The position numbers and the translations under genes were made by a program. Shown in pieces: positions 21,119 to 32,599 of a stretch of DNA of 64,000 bases (position 1 is the first letter of the stretch; each line of letters begins with the position of its first letter). The notes under the pieces were generated by a model. It did no database searches, was not told the origin of the DNA, and saw only the letters and a list, made by a program, of their open reading frames with translations. Origin of the DNA: Anaeramoeba ignava (taxonomy: Eukaryota; Metamonada; Anaeramoebidae); contig JAPDFW010000061.1 in the NCBI GenBank assembly GCA_028826165.1, forward strand, positions 248,001 through 312,000, read 5' to 3'.

Positions 21119-24100
21119 TTAAAGATATTTTTTCTTTGTTTTTTGTCTTTCAAGAATTTCTTGAGTTTCTTTAATAAAAAAATAAGGATTTTTTAAAAGT
21201 TGAATTTGATTTAATTGTTGAGCTTTTTTAGAAATCATTTTCATAACAGATTTAAATTTATCAGGAAATTTAATTTGAAAATTTTCAGTAAGAAAACTTG
21301 AAGCATGAAAACTAATTAAAGGTTGATTATGATCTAATAAATCTTTAAAAAATTCAATACCTCCAATTGATTTTAAATCTGATAATTTTTTTTTACATTT
21401 TTGTGAAAGAAGAACTAAACAAGCAGCTTTTGCTTCAATAAAATCTTCATTTTCAGGAAGATGATTAAAAATATATAAAAGAGAACTATTACAAAAAATT
21501 AAAATCAAGTTATTTAATTTAATTTAATTTTTCAATTCAAATCAAATCAATTCAATTTAATTCAATTCAATATTCAATTCAATAACACAATTTTCGAATG
21601 AAGGAATTTTTTTGAGACAAAATTCAAAAACTAGAAATTAGAAAGAGTTTTGTTGTTTTGTGTTGTAAAATTCATTCATTTTCTTAAGAAAATTTTGATC
21701 GATTTCTTTTTTGGATTTTTTTTTATAATTTTTTCTTTGTTTTTTTTTTCTTCAATTTAATCAAATTTTTCACTACAAATAAAATAATTTCCTAAATATT
21801 CTGTTTTCTGAATTGAAACTGAATGATCTTTTTCTCCCAAATTTTCAAAAGACGAATTAATTCATTATTGAAATTGCATAGACACAAAAAAAATCTCAAA
21901 AAACCATGTTGCCCCATCCTGTGCAAAATTTTATCTCTTGATTGTTTTTGGAAAAGATGAAGTGAAAATTTTCTTTTCTTTCAAAGTTTGCACAGGTTGC
22001 GTCCTAGCGATTAAAAAGAAAAAAAATATGTTGAAAAAATTTTCATTTTTTTTTTCACAATTTTTCTTTAAATTGTTTTTCAATTCTTTGATGCAACCAA
22101 AAAATAATTATATTTGGTTTAACCATTTACCAAAAAATTGGCGTGGATCAGTTTCACAAGATATAATTCAACAAACAATCCAAAATATTCGAAAAGAAGA
22201 AAATATCGTGTTGAATGAGGAGAATCTAAAAGCTCGGATTCTTAATTACAAAAAAATCAAAAAAAACTATAAAAAGAGGAAAAAGAACTTTTTAGAAGCA
22301 GAATACACAGGAAAGATTGAAGAAATTTCAAAACCTATCTCGACAACCGAGAATTCAGATGAATCTTTGTCAAAGAATAAAGGACAGGTCGGAAGGCCGA
22401 AAAAACCTTTAATTCAATGCAAAAATCCAGAGTTAAAAATACGAAGACTTATGCACAAAAAAAAAGGAATTAGTGAAGATGAAGTTCAAGAAATTGTTGA
22501 TTTTTATCAAAAATTCATTTCAAATTCGCAAACTGAGGAAAAAAATCTCAGAAAACATCAGATTTGTCAGCAGGCTTTTCTTGACACTATGGCTAAGTTT
22601 GGGGAAAGGAGTACTGTAAGAAAAAGAATTTTCAATCAAATTGCTATCCAAAGTCGAAATCAACTTACACAAACACAGATCAGTGACTGGCTAGATGTGG
22701 ACCCATCCTATATTTCTAAATTGATGGAAGAGAATTTAAATCTAGAATCGATTCATGACTCCATCACAGTTTCTCATCCCAGAATTCAAGAAAGTCAAAT
22801 TGAAGGAATGAGAGATGATTGGTTCAATTTTAATCCTTCACAGAGTGGAGTGTTTTATCCTGTTCATTCACCTCATAATTCCGATGTGGAAGATAATAAT
22901 GATGAAGATGATAAAGATGATGAAGATGATGAAGATGATGAAGATGATGAAGATGATGAAGATGATGAAGATGATGAAGATGATGAAGATGATGAAGATG
23001 ATGAAGATGATGAAGATGATGAAGATGATGAAGATGATGAAGATGATGAAGATGATGAAGATGATGAAGATGATGAAGATAATGAAGGTGATGAAAGTGG
23101 TGAAAAGGAGAAAAAGAATGAATATGAGTCAAATCACTCCGAAAGAGAACAAAAAAAACATTCTCGATCTACTCAAAACAACCAAGATAACACCAATATA
23201 ATGAATAATAATAATAATAATAATCAATCTTGCAAAGATTCAAATTCCCTTCCAGGAAAAGAAAATACTTCTAGAAAAAAGAAAAAAGAAAAGAAAAGAA
23301 AAAATATGAATTTACACTCAAAAAAATCTCATCATGTTCAAAGAGGTACCGACAAAGAAAATTATGAAAAATATCTCCAAGTGCAAAATTCGAAACATAT
23401 CTCCTCGAAGTTTTTCCTGCTTCAGGAAATATAAACCCCGTAGAATCAAAAAATCAAAATACTATCGATGTCAGGATACCTCCTTCTGCGAAAAATGTCA
23501 CAGAAAAGATCAATATCATGAGCTGTGTTGGAAAAATCAACGAAGGAATTTTTTTCTCCAGAAAGAGAATTTGAAAGAGGATGAAGCACTACTTGTTTTT
23601 GATTTTGGAACTTTTTATCCAATTTCAAAAAAGGATAGCGCTCATAAGGTAGTGGATTTGATTCTTGTGAAAATTTATCATCTTCAAAATGTGGAAAAGA
23701 TCGAATATTTTGATTTCTTTTCCCAAAGTCATCCTGAAGGATTCAATTTTTTTAGATGCTCTCTCAATTTTTTCTGGAAGAATCTACATGGTTTCAACAA
23801 TTTCAAAAAAATTGAGGTATGGAGTGACAATGGGAATACTTTCAAAAATCGAAAGACAATTTATTTCCTTCAATTTTTAGTCAACAAACTCTCTATTGAA
23901 ATAAATTATAATTTTTTTGTCTCCCATCATGGAGCATCTATATGTGATTCTCATATAGGACAATTAAAGAAAAAGGAGATCGAAGAGAAAATGAGATTAA
24001 AGGCTCCATTAAATGAAAATGACTATAAAAATCTATCAAAAAAACTCAAAAATAGTCACGGACTTGTCATATCAAACTATATCTTAGATATCCAGTTTCG

Positions 24101-27100
24101 AGTAGGACCCATTAAAGAAATCTCGAAGTTGCATGATTTTAAATTCACTCCCAAAAAAAGAATTGAGATGAGAAAACTGACCAATAAAGGGAAATATAAG
24201 ATAAAAAGAAGATCAACGAAAAATGAAATGATTTCAAATTGGTTTGATTGATTTCTCAAGTGAAAAAAATTTTTTTTGTTGAAATCCAAAATTTGTTTGA
24301 GAATAAAAACCAAAATTTTCATCTCATGAATTTTTCTTTTCAAAAAAATTCTTCAAAAAATTATGTTTTGGATTTCCTTCTTTTTTTTGTTCATTTTTTT
24401 GATCACCAATAGATGAAAACAAAACATAAACTCTTTCTAATTTTCAAAAATTTAAAATATTCCTTCATTGAAAAATTGTGTTAATATTCAATTCAATTTA
24501 ATATTCAATTTAATATTCAATTCAATATTCAATTCAATTTAATATTCAATTCAATTCAATATTCAATTCAATTCAATATTCAATTCAATATTCAATTCAA
24601 TATTCAATTCAATATTCAATTCAATATTCAAATCAATTTATTCAATATTCAATTCAATTCAATATTCAATTCAAATCAATTCAATTCAAATTTATTCAAT
24701 TTAATATTAATTCAATATTCAATTCAATTTTATAATTCGATTCAATTTCAATTCAATATTCAATTCAATATTCAAATTTAATATTCAATTTAATATTATT
24801 CAATTCAATATTTTCAATATTATTCATTCATTATTCAATATTCAATATTCATTTCCAATTTTTATTATTCCAATATTATTCAATATTTCAATTATTCAAT
24901 TTAAATTATTCAATTCTAATATTTTTCAATATTTGATTCAATATTAATATTTTCAATTCAATTTCATTATTTTCAAATATTTTTCATTCAATATTCAATT
25001 CAATTCAATATTCAATTCAACCCAATTTTATTAAATTCAATATTCAATTCAATATTCAATTCAATATTATTCAATTCATTCTTTTCATTAATTCAATATT
25101 CAATTTAATTCAATATTCAATTCAATATTTAATTTAATTCAATATTCAATTTAATTAAATTCAATTCAATTTAATTTAATTTAATTTAATATTCAATATT
25201 CAATTTAATTAAATTCAATATTTAATTCAAATCAAATTATTTAATTCAATTTAAAATTTAATTAAATTTAATATTCAATTTAAAAATTACTCTAATGAAA
25301 TTCCTGAAAGTAAATTAAATGGAACAACCACTTCTCCTCCAAGAAAAGATGCATAAAGAGAATCTGGAAATTTTGTTTGAAAAGGATTTTCTGGTACTTC
25401 AATACAACCAAATCCTATATAAAGAAATACTAAATCAAGCATTCTAACAATAACATGTTCATTTGCTTCAGAATTTTCAATCATATGTGAAAGAACTATT
25501 TCAAGGAATTGTACCACTTTCTTCCAATTTCTTGATGTTTCATTAACTCTTTGAGACATCTATAATAAATTTTGATTTTAATTTTAATTTTAATTTTAAT
25601 TTTTAATTTTAATTTTAATTTTAATTTTGATTCTAATTTTAATTTTAATTGAATTTATAAATAAATTACAAATTCAGATTTAAATGCTTGAAATAATCTA
25701 GCAGCAATATTTAAAAAAGAACACCGAATCAAATGATTTTTAGATTTCCCAAAATTGAAATAAAATCTTATCATTCGATATTTCTTTTTTTTCTTATTTT
25801 TTAATAATTGCTTTTTAAACTTGATAATATTAATTCGGAAAATAAAACGATCTTTAATAAGCAATTCAAAAATCAATTTCTAAAATGGATAAAAAATTAA
25901 ATCAATAAATTATTATATATTTTCTTTTTGTTAATTTGAATTACTTCTCCATTTTTTCGATCTTCTTTTGAAGATGATTGAATTAAAGCATGAATTGTTT
26001 TGCGAGTTTCTAGAGTAACTTCTTTCATTACATCTTGAAATTCAGATTCATACTTTAAAATAAAATAAAATAAAATAAAATAAAATAAATTAAATTAAAT
26101 TGAAATGAATTGAAAATAAATTAAAATACTTGATGATAATCTTCAATCATTTTCTCAAATACTAGAAAGAAATCTTTTATAAAATTATCAGGTATCTTTT
26201 TCATTAAAAATCCAACATTCTGAGTATTTTTATGTTTAATAAAAAATTCAGCCAAAGATTCAATAAATTTTGGAGGAGAAAATTGGAGAACTTGAGAAAG
26301 TAGTTGAGGTAAATCTGTTTTAATCAAAAATTCACAGAAAAATGAAATGCTTTGTGAATCAGGAAATAATTTTTTTGATTCTGTAGTATTATATTTTTCA
26401 GATTTGCATCGATTGACCAAAATATCAAATAAAATGATAAATAAATTATAACGAATTTCAATTGAATTTTTTTGAATAATCCAATCAAATAGTAAATCTG
26501 TTGTGAAATATTTGTTGAATAATATCATATTGATTTTGACTTCTTCATAAAGTTTGTTTGCAATTATTCGAATAATAACTCTTTGGGTTTCAAGATTTGG
26601 TAAAGAAGCATAAGAAATGCAACTGAGGATAATTTGAATATCTAAATTTTGAATTTTTGTTTTATCACATTTCCCTTTTGAAAAGAGAAAGAAGATTAAG
26701 CAATTTAATGCATGATTCCATACAACAGAATTTCTTTCCTTTTGTAAAATTAAAATCATTGACATTTGTTGTAATTGTTGGTATGTTTGCTCTATTAAAT
26801 CAAGGAGTTCTTTTTCATTATTTTGAATATTTTCAATATTTTGATTACTTTCAATATTTTCAATATTTTCATTCTTTTGAATATTTTCAATATTTTCAAT
26901 ATTTTCAGTCTTTTGATTATTTTCATTCTTTTGATTACTTTCAATATTTTCATTCTTTTGATTACTTTCAATATTTTCAATATTTTCATTCTTTTCAATA
27001 TTTTCAATATTTTCATTCTTTTGATTATTTTCATTCTTTTGATTACTTTCAATATTTTCAGTCTTTTCAATATTTTCATTCTTTTGATTACTTTCAATAT

Positions 27101-29155
27101 TTTCAATATTTTCAATATTTTCAGTCTTTTCAATATTTTCATTCTTTTGATTACTTTCAATATTTTCATTCTTTTGATTACTTTCAATATTTTCATTCTT
27201 TTGATTATTTTCAATATTTTCATTCTTTTCATTATTTTCAATATTTTCATTCTTTTCATTATTTTCAGTCTTTTCAATATTTTCATTCTTTTGATTATTT
27301 TCATTCTTTTCAATATTTTCATTCTTTTGATTATTTTTAGTCTTTTTAATATTTTCATTCTTTTGATTATTTTCAACTTTTTCATTCTTTTTTTGAATAT
27401 TTTTTTTTTGAATCTTTGTAATTTTTTTAACCTTTTTTACTTTTTGTACTTTTTTAATATTTTTTTGAGTATTCTTATCATTCTTATCATTTTTAGGATT
27501 TTTTCTAATAACTTTTACAATTTTAATCTTTTTAGGACTTTTAACATTTTTCACATTTTTTTGATTTTGTTTTTGATTTTGTTTTTGATTCTTTTTTTGG
27601 ATATTTTCTTCTTTTTTCTTTTGTTTTTGATTCTTTTTTTGATTCTTTTTTTGATTCTTTTCTTCTTTTTTCTTCTGTTTTTGATTCTTTTGATTTTGTT
27701 TTTTATTCTTTTTTTGATTTAGGTTTTGATTTTGGTTTTGATTTTGATTTTGATTTTGATTTTGATTTTGATTTTGATTTTGATTTTGATTTTGATTTTG
27801 ATTTAGATTTAGATTTAGATTTAGATTTTGATTTTGATTTTGATTTTGATTTTGATTTTGATTTTGATTTTGATTTTGATTTAGATTTTGATTTAGATTT
27901 AGATTTTGATTTAGATTTTGATTTAGATTTTGATTTAGATTTTGATTTTGATTTAGATTTTGATTTTGATTTTGATTTAGATTTAGATTTTCTTTTTGCT
28001 TTGGTTTTGACATAAGTTTACAACATTCAGAATATAAATTGCAATGAATCGATAAATTAAACAATAAATTAAAAGCAAATTTCTTATTCGAAATTTTCTT
28101 TGATTCCAAAAGCTCATAAAGAATAATAAACATTTTTTGGAAAGAATCAAAATCATGATTTTTAAAGCAATCCATAACAATTTTGATCCACAATCTAGAA
28201 GCAATATGACGAACTTCTTGATTAATTGGAGAAATAATACTATCAAAAATAAGATCATAATCATTTTCAGGAAGAATTAAATCATCTTGTTGAGAATAAT
28301 ATTTGTATTGAAACAACATTAATGACCATCTTTCCTTTTTCAAAGCAAATTTTCGAGTTCGACTGGCTTTGTTTAATTGATATTGCCGAATCTCAATTAA
28401 TTCTTCATTGAGTAACTTTGAATCTATGTTTTGGATTGTGTTTTTTCTTGCTATTTCAGATTTTGAAGTGTATTGCTCTTTTATTGTTGAAGATATTTTT
28501 TTTAGTTTGAATTGCCCTCCAAAATAAAAATTAGAAGCTAAACTTGGAACATTTCTTTGATTTAAATCTCCAAAAGAGCGAAATTTTTTTGGTGCAAAAT
28601 TGATTATAAGTTCATGATTAGTTGTTCTTTTTGGAATATTTTTAAGAATTTTCTTTAAAATGGATAAAATTTTTTTCGATTTCTAAAATAAAATTCATTT
28701 ATAAAATTAAAATTCATTTATAAAATAAAATTCATTTATAAAATTAAATTTAAAATTAAAATTAAAATTCATTCTTACTTCATATAAATTTGTATTTTCA
28801 AATCTAACATTTGTTTTTTCACAAAAAATTTGAATTTTTTCTAAAATTTTTTCACTTGGAATTGAAGAAGAAATATTATTTATAATTAAATTGAAAATTT
28901 GTTCAATAATTTTTTCTTGTGAGAGTTCTCCTCTTTCAAGTATTTTTGAATAAGCTTTTTATTTTTAATTAAAAAAAAAATGAATAAAAAAAATAAATTA
29001 AAAAGTTGAATAACTGATTATTTACTTAAGTCTCGATATTGTTCATTTTGTAAATATTCTTTAATTTTTTTTTGCACAGTTTTTGTTGATTCACCTTCTG
29101 TTGGAGTATTTTCTGAAACTAAATTTTCAATAAATTGTATAATAAAACTTGACAT
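21119..29155 (-). CDS. Large predicted helical-repeat protein, 7 exons, 1,270 aa
   Basis: Minus-strand exons: 29155-29026, 28954-28779, 28682-26130, 26052-25945, 25879-25670, 25559-25291 and 21485-21119. All junctions are GT...AG and phases match throughout, giving 1,270 codons. The protein is mostly helical with Leu/Ile-rich segments of armadillo/HEAT character (for example QRVIIRIIANKLYEEVKI and EAKAACLVLLSQKCKKKL). I do not recognise a named family. Residues about 334-727 are low complexity: N-Q and N-L-N-Q repeats, a Lys-rich block, then many ENIEKNENNQ units. Five introns are 65-110 nt. The sixth is 3.8 kb and contains simple repeats plus a complete-looking DNA transposon. The final intron is phase 2 and rebuilds ...SGISL-D-SLLYIFNHLPE. 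Confidence 0.75.
21584..21660 (+). repeat. Left terminal inverted repeat
   Basis: The outer 24 bp match the right end with about two differences; a second matching block (ATTAGAAAGAGTTT, then TGTTTTG) follows near 21638-21660. Confidence 0.8.
22028..24251 (+). pseudogene. DDE-type transposase, frame-disrupted
   Basis: The first frame runs from an ATG at 22028 (or 22091) to a stop at 23432-23434; another frame is open to the TGA at 24249-24251. The N-terminal part has an AT-hook-like GRPKK, a helix-turn-helix-like TQTQISDWLDVDPSYISKL, then a long (Asp-Asp-Glu)n tract from GATGATGAA repeats and an Asn run. The C-terminal part has a catalytic-core look: LLVFDFGTFYP, VWSDNGNTFKN and FFVSHHGASICDSHIGQLKK, with candidate acidic residues. 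Between about 23,360 and 23,560 the best protein-like frame changes twice (one candidate passes through LLEVFPASGNINP), so the coding sequence is decayed or mis-sequenced, or else uses an unrecognised intron. The superfamily is not assigned. Confidence 0.6.
24418..24482 (-). repeat. Right terminal inverted repeat
   Basis: Inverted copy of 21584-21660, with the sequence CTTCATTGAAAAATTGTGTT at the outer edge. Confidence 0.8.
24483..25290 (-). repeat. Remainder of intron 6: AATTCAATATTC repeat
   Basis: About 800 bp of AATTCAATATTC simple repeat between the transposon and exon 6, continued by a short stretch of the same repeat at 21508-21583 on the other side of the element. It is regular near the edges and irregular at about 24,720-25,080. 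The donor at 25290 reads GTAATT on the minus strand. Confidence 0.8.
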
Positions 29156-29527
29156 TTTTTAATTACAAAATGAAATAAAATAAAAAATAAAAAATAAAAA
29201 TAAAATATAAAAATAAATGGTTTGTTTAACGTTTTTTGTTTAACGTCTTTTAATTATTTTTTTTTTTGATTTTGAAATTAAAAAGAAAGAAAGAAAAAAA
29301 GAAAGAAAAAAAATGATTTTTATTTTTATTTGTTAATTTTTTTTTTTTTGAATTTTTTTTAATTATTTTTTGAATTAGGAAAAATCAAAAAAAAAAAAAT
29401 CAAAAATTGAAAAATTGACTAAAAAGCAAAGTTAAAAAAAAAAAAGAAAATCAAAACTTTGCTTTTTAAAAGTAAAGAGAAAAAAAGAAAAGAAAAAAAT
29501 TCTTATTCTTCTTTTTTTTTTAATTGA
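29156..29527. other. AT-rich spacer
   Basis: This lies between the start of the helical-repeat gene and the 3' end of the hybrid-cluster-protein gene, both on the minus strand. It holds A and T homopolymers. A short repeated AAAATCAAAA-type motif occurs at about 29,380-29,460. No gene is seen. Confidence 0.4.
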
Positions 29528-31926
29528 TTATTTCTTAAGTAATTCTTTCAAATCTTTTTTTGGAGAAGAACTAATTGGTTTAATTCCAAAATTATCCACA
29601 AGAACTTTAACAACTGGAGGAGTTAAAAAAGCAGGTAATCTTGGACCTATTCTAATGTTTTTAACACCTAAAGAAAGTAAAGTAAGTAAAACAGCAACAG
29701 CTTTTTGTTCAAACCAACTAAGAATTAAAGATAAAGGAAGTCCATTAACATCTGTTTTGAATGCTTCTGCTAATGCTACTGCTATTTTAATTGCTGAATA
29801 ACTGTCATTACATTGTCCAATATCTAAAAGTCTTGGAATTTCAACTCCTTTATGTTTTATTGTTCCAAAATCTAATTTATTAAATCGATATTTTCCACAA
29901 GCCAATGTAAGAATTACACAATCTTTTGGAACTCCTATTTACATTATTATTAAATATTAATTGTTATTAAATATTATTGAATATTATTGAATATTATTAT
30001 TAAATATTATTAAATATTATTGAATATTATTGAATATTATTATTAAATATTATTAAATATTATTGAATATTATTGAATATTATTATTAAATATTATTAAA
30101 TATTATTGAATATTATTATTAAATATTATTAAATATTATTGAATATTATTATTAAATATTATTGAATATTTTTGAATATTTTTGAATATTATTAATTATT
30201 ATTGAATATTATTAAATATTATTAAATATTATTAAATATTATTGAATATTATTGAATATTATTAAATATTTTTAAATATTATTGAATATTTATTAAATAT
30301 TTATTAAATATTATTAATTATTATTAGATATTTTTAAATATTTTTGAATATTATTGAATATTATTGAATATTATTAAATATTATTGAATATTATTAAATA
30401 TTATTATTGAATATTATTGAATATTTATGAATATTATTGAATATTATTGAATATTTATGAATATTATTGAATATTATTAAATATTATTAAATATTATTAA
30501 ATATTATTAAATATTATTGAATATTATTAAATATTTTTGAATATTTGTATTGATTTATACTCTTGGCAAAATCAGTGAAGTAATTGCGATCCAATTCATA
30601 ACCATCACAACCACCAATCAAAAAGAAATGCTTAATAGCACCAGATTTAACAGCATCAATAATCAAATCAGCAATTCCAAGAACAGTTTTATGACCAAAA
30701 CCAACAAGAATCTCCTTACGAGGGGAATCTTTAAGAAAACCTTTATTCAAAAGAGCAGAATTAATCAACGGAGATAAATCATCAGAAAGGATATGCTGAA
30801 CACCAGGAAAACCGACAACAGAACGAGTGAAAACCCTGTGACGATAAGCATCACTTGGGGGAACGATGCAGTTTGTAGTCATAAGAATAGAACCAGGAAA
30901 AGCAGAAAATTCCTTTTTCTGATTTTGCCAAGCACCGCCATAATTCCCAACAAGATGCTTATATTTCTTGAGCTTGGGATAGCCATGAGCAGGAAGCATT
31001 TCGCCGTGGGTGTAAACATTGATGTTCTTGTTTTCAGTTTGCTTGAGAACAAGTTCGAGATCATAGAGATCATGTCCGCTCACAACAATACACTTGCCAG
31101 CAACAGGACTAATTGAGACCTTTGTTGGTACCGGATCCCCATATCCTTGTGTGTTTGCTTTGTCAAGGAGTTCCATCACTTTGAAGTTCCATTTGCCAGT
31201 GTCCATTGCAAGCTTAAGAAGTTCATCAAGTGAAAGTTCTTCCGTTAATTTTTTCAGGCAATCATGCATGAAAGAATACGCTTCTTCATCTTCAATTCCA
31301 AGTACCTTTGCATGCTCTAAATATGCTGCTCCTCCTTTAATTCCGTAAAGAATCATTTCTTCAATTCCTGTCAAATCTTTTGATCGGTTCCGTTTCAAAA
31401 TCGAAAATTTTTTGCCTTCTTCAATTAATGAACCAAGATCTGGATTTGCTTTCCAAAAAGATTTGGCAAATGTTGGCATTTTCGGTTGGATTCCTTTTGA
31501 TTGGCAAACTTCCCGATAATCTTTTTCTGCTTTTTCAAGTTGTGATTCTGCCTTTTGTAAGTATTCTTTGAATCTAACTTCGTCAAAATTCACGTTTGTC
31601 ACTGTCGAGAAGAGTGACTCTAAAACGAACCTATCAACTTCAGGGTTTTTTGTTCCAAGTTGTCTTGACATTGATGTGAAAGTGGATATTTTTTTTGTGA
31701 CGTTGAGAAGCAGATCTTGAAGTGAAGCTACAAAAGAAGTTTTTCCACAAACGCCTTTTAGACCATTACATCCTGTTCCATCTTGTGTTTGTTCGCATTG
31801 ATAGCAAAACATCTTACTGTTATCTTTAGTTGCAAATTGTCTTTTAAGATTTAAGGAAATTGCATTTTGAAGATGAAGTTTAGTTGTTGTTAGTGACTTT
31901 GATTTTATTATTGAAAGTAATGACAT
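29528..31926 (-). CDS. hcp: Hybrid-cluster protein (prismane/hydroxylamine reductase family), organelle-targeted
   Basis: Minus-strand exons are 31926-30561 and 29934-29528, phase 1, giving 590 aa. The start is the first ATG; an upstream TTG extension is not needed. Residues 1-38 lack acidic residues until ATKDN, are rich in Ser, Lys, Leu and Thr, and end in KRQFATK, a classical mitochondrial-type presequence. The N-terminal cluster ligands are Cys41, Cys44, Cys53 and Cys60 in [10 protein letters not shown]...[13 protein letters not shown]. Hybrid-cluster ligand regions are visible: [49 protein letters not shown] and [11 protein letters not shown]. The family reduces hydroxylamine and is linked to NO/nitrosative-stress handling. 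Splicing rebuilds [22 protein letters not shown] across a repeat-filled intron. Confidence 0.92.
29935..30560 (-). repeat. Hybrid-cluster-protein intron: TATTATTGAA repeat
   Basis: A 626-nt intron; minus-strand donor GTATAA, acceptor AAATAG. It is the same decamer as the intron at 11124-12978, but lies in the opposite orientation relative to its gene. Confidence 0.85.
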
Positions 31927-32599
31927 TGATTTTTGAAAACTCAAAAAAAAAAAAAAAATAAAAATGATTAATAAATTATTTTTTTTTTTTCTTTAAAAAA
32001 GCAAATTTTGATCAACGGGGGATTTGATTTTAAATTAAGTTTTTTCAAGTGATTAAAAATAAATAAATTTTTTAATTAAATATTTAATTGAAATTTTTTA
32101 ATTATTATTTTTTTTTATTATTTTTGGATGACTTGATCAAAAAGAAAAAAAAAAAGATAAAGAAAGAAGAAAAATTTGATTTTTTTCTTCTTTCCAATAA
32201 AAAAAAAAATAAAAAAGAAAGAAAAAAGTGAAAATTTAAATAAAATAACTTTAATTTAATTTCTAATATTTTTTCTTTTTAAATTATTGATAATTTCTTT
32301 ATTAAAATGAAAAAAAGGGGTAAAAACTTAAAAAATCAATTAAAAAATTTAATTTAAAAAAAATTGATGAATTTAAATTAAAAAAAATTGATGAATTTAA
32401 TTTTAATTTTATTTGCTTTTTGTTTTTTGTTTTTTGTTTTTGTTTTTGTTTTGTTTCGAAATGAGAATAATTTGAGAATAAAAATTAAAATAAAAAAGGA
32501 AATTTTTACCATTTTTATTTTTATTTTTATTTTTCATTTTAATTCAATTTTTAATTTCATTTTTTTAATTTTTCATTTATTTCTTATTTTTTTTGCAAA
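31927..32599. other. Divergent intergenic region
   Basis: This 673-bp region separates two divergently transcribed genes (hybrid-cluster protein and beta-helix membrane protein). It is A/T homopolymer-rich, with a (GTTTTTT)n patch near 32,415-32,450. No gene or RNA is recognised. It must hold both promoters. Confidence 0.4.

Larger units (their letters stand above)
21584..24482 (+). mobile_element. DNA transposon (about 2.9 kb) nested in an intron
   Basis: The ends are inverted copies: AACACAATTTTCGAATGAAG at 21584 and the complement of AACACAATTTTTCAATGAAG ending at 24482. Similarity extends about 65-77 bp inward through a shared ATTAGAAAGAGTTT. The flanks are AATTCAATATTC intron repeats on both sides. 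The target duplication is either AAT or TA, because the end sequence is ambiguous there. The element carries transposase-like reading frames on the plus strand, antisense to the host gene. Confidence 0.85.

Noticed and set aside
21119-21508. A separate small gene at 21119-21508
   Set aside because: Its start lacks an ATG context, it begins at a good acceptor, and it joins exon 6 of the large gene in the correct phase.
26657-27722. Plus-strand FHSFDYFQYF / NIFILL open frames
   Set aside because: They are antisense shadows of the ENIEKNENNQ repeat inside the large minus-strand exon.
31927-31944. Upstream TTG start giving six extra residues to the hybrid-cluster protein
   Set aside because: The ATG at 31926 gives a complete presequence, and TTG starts are not expected in eukaryotes.
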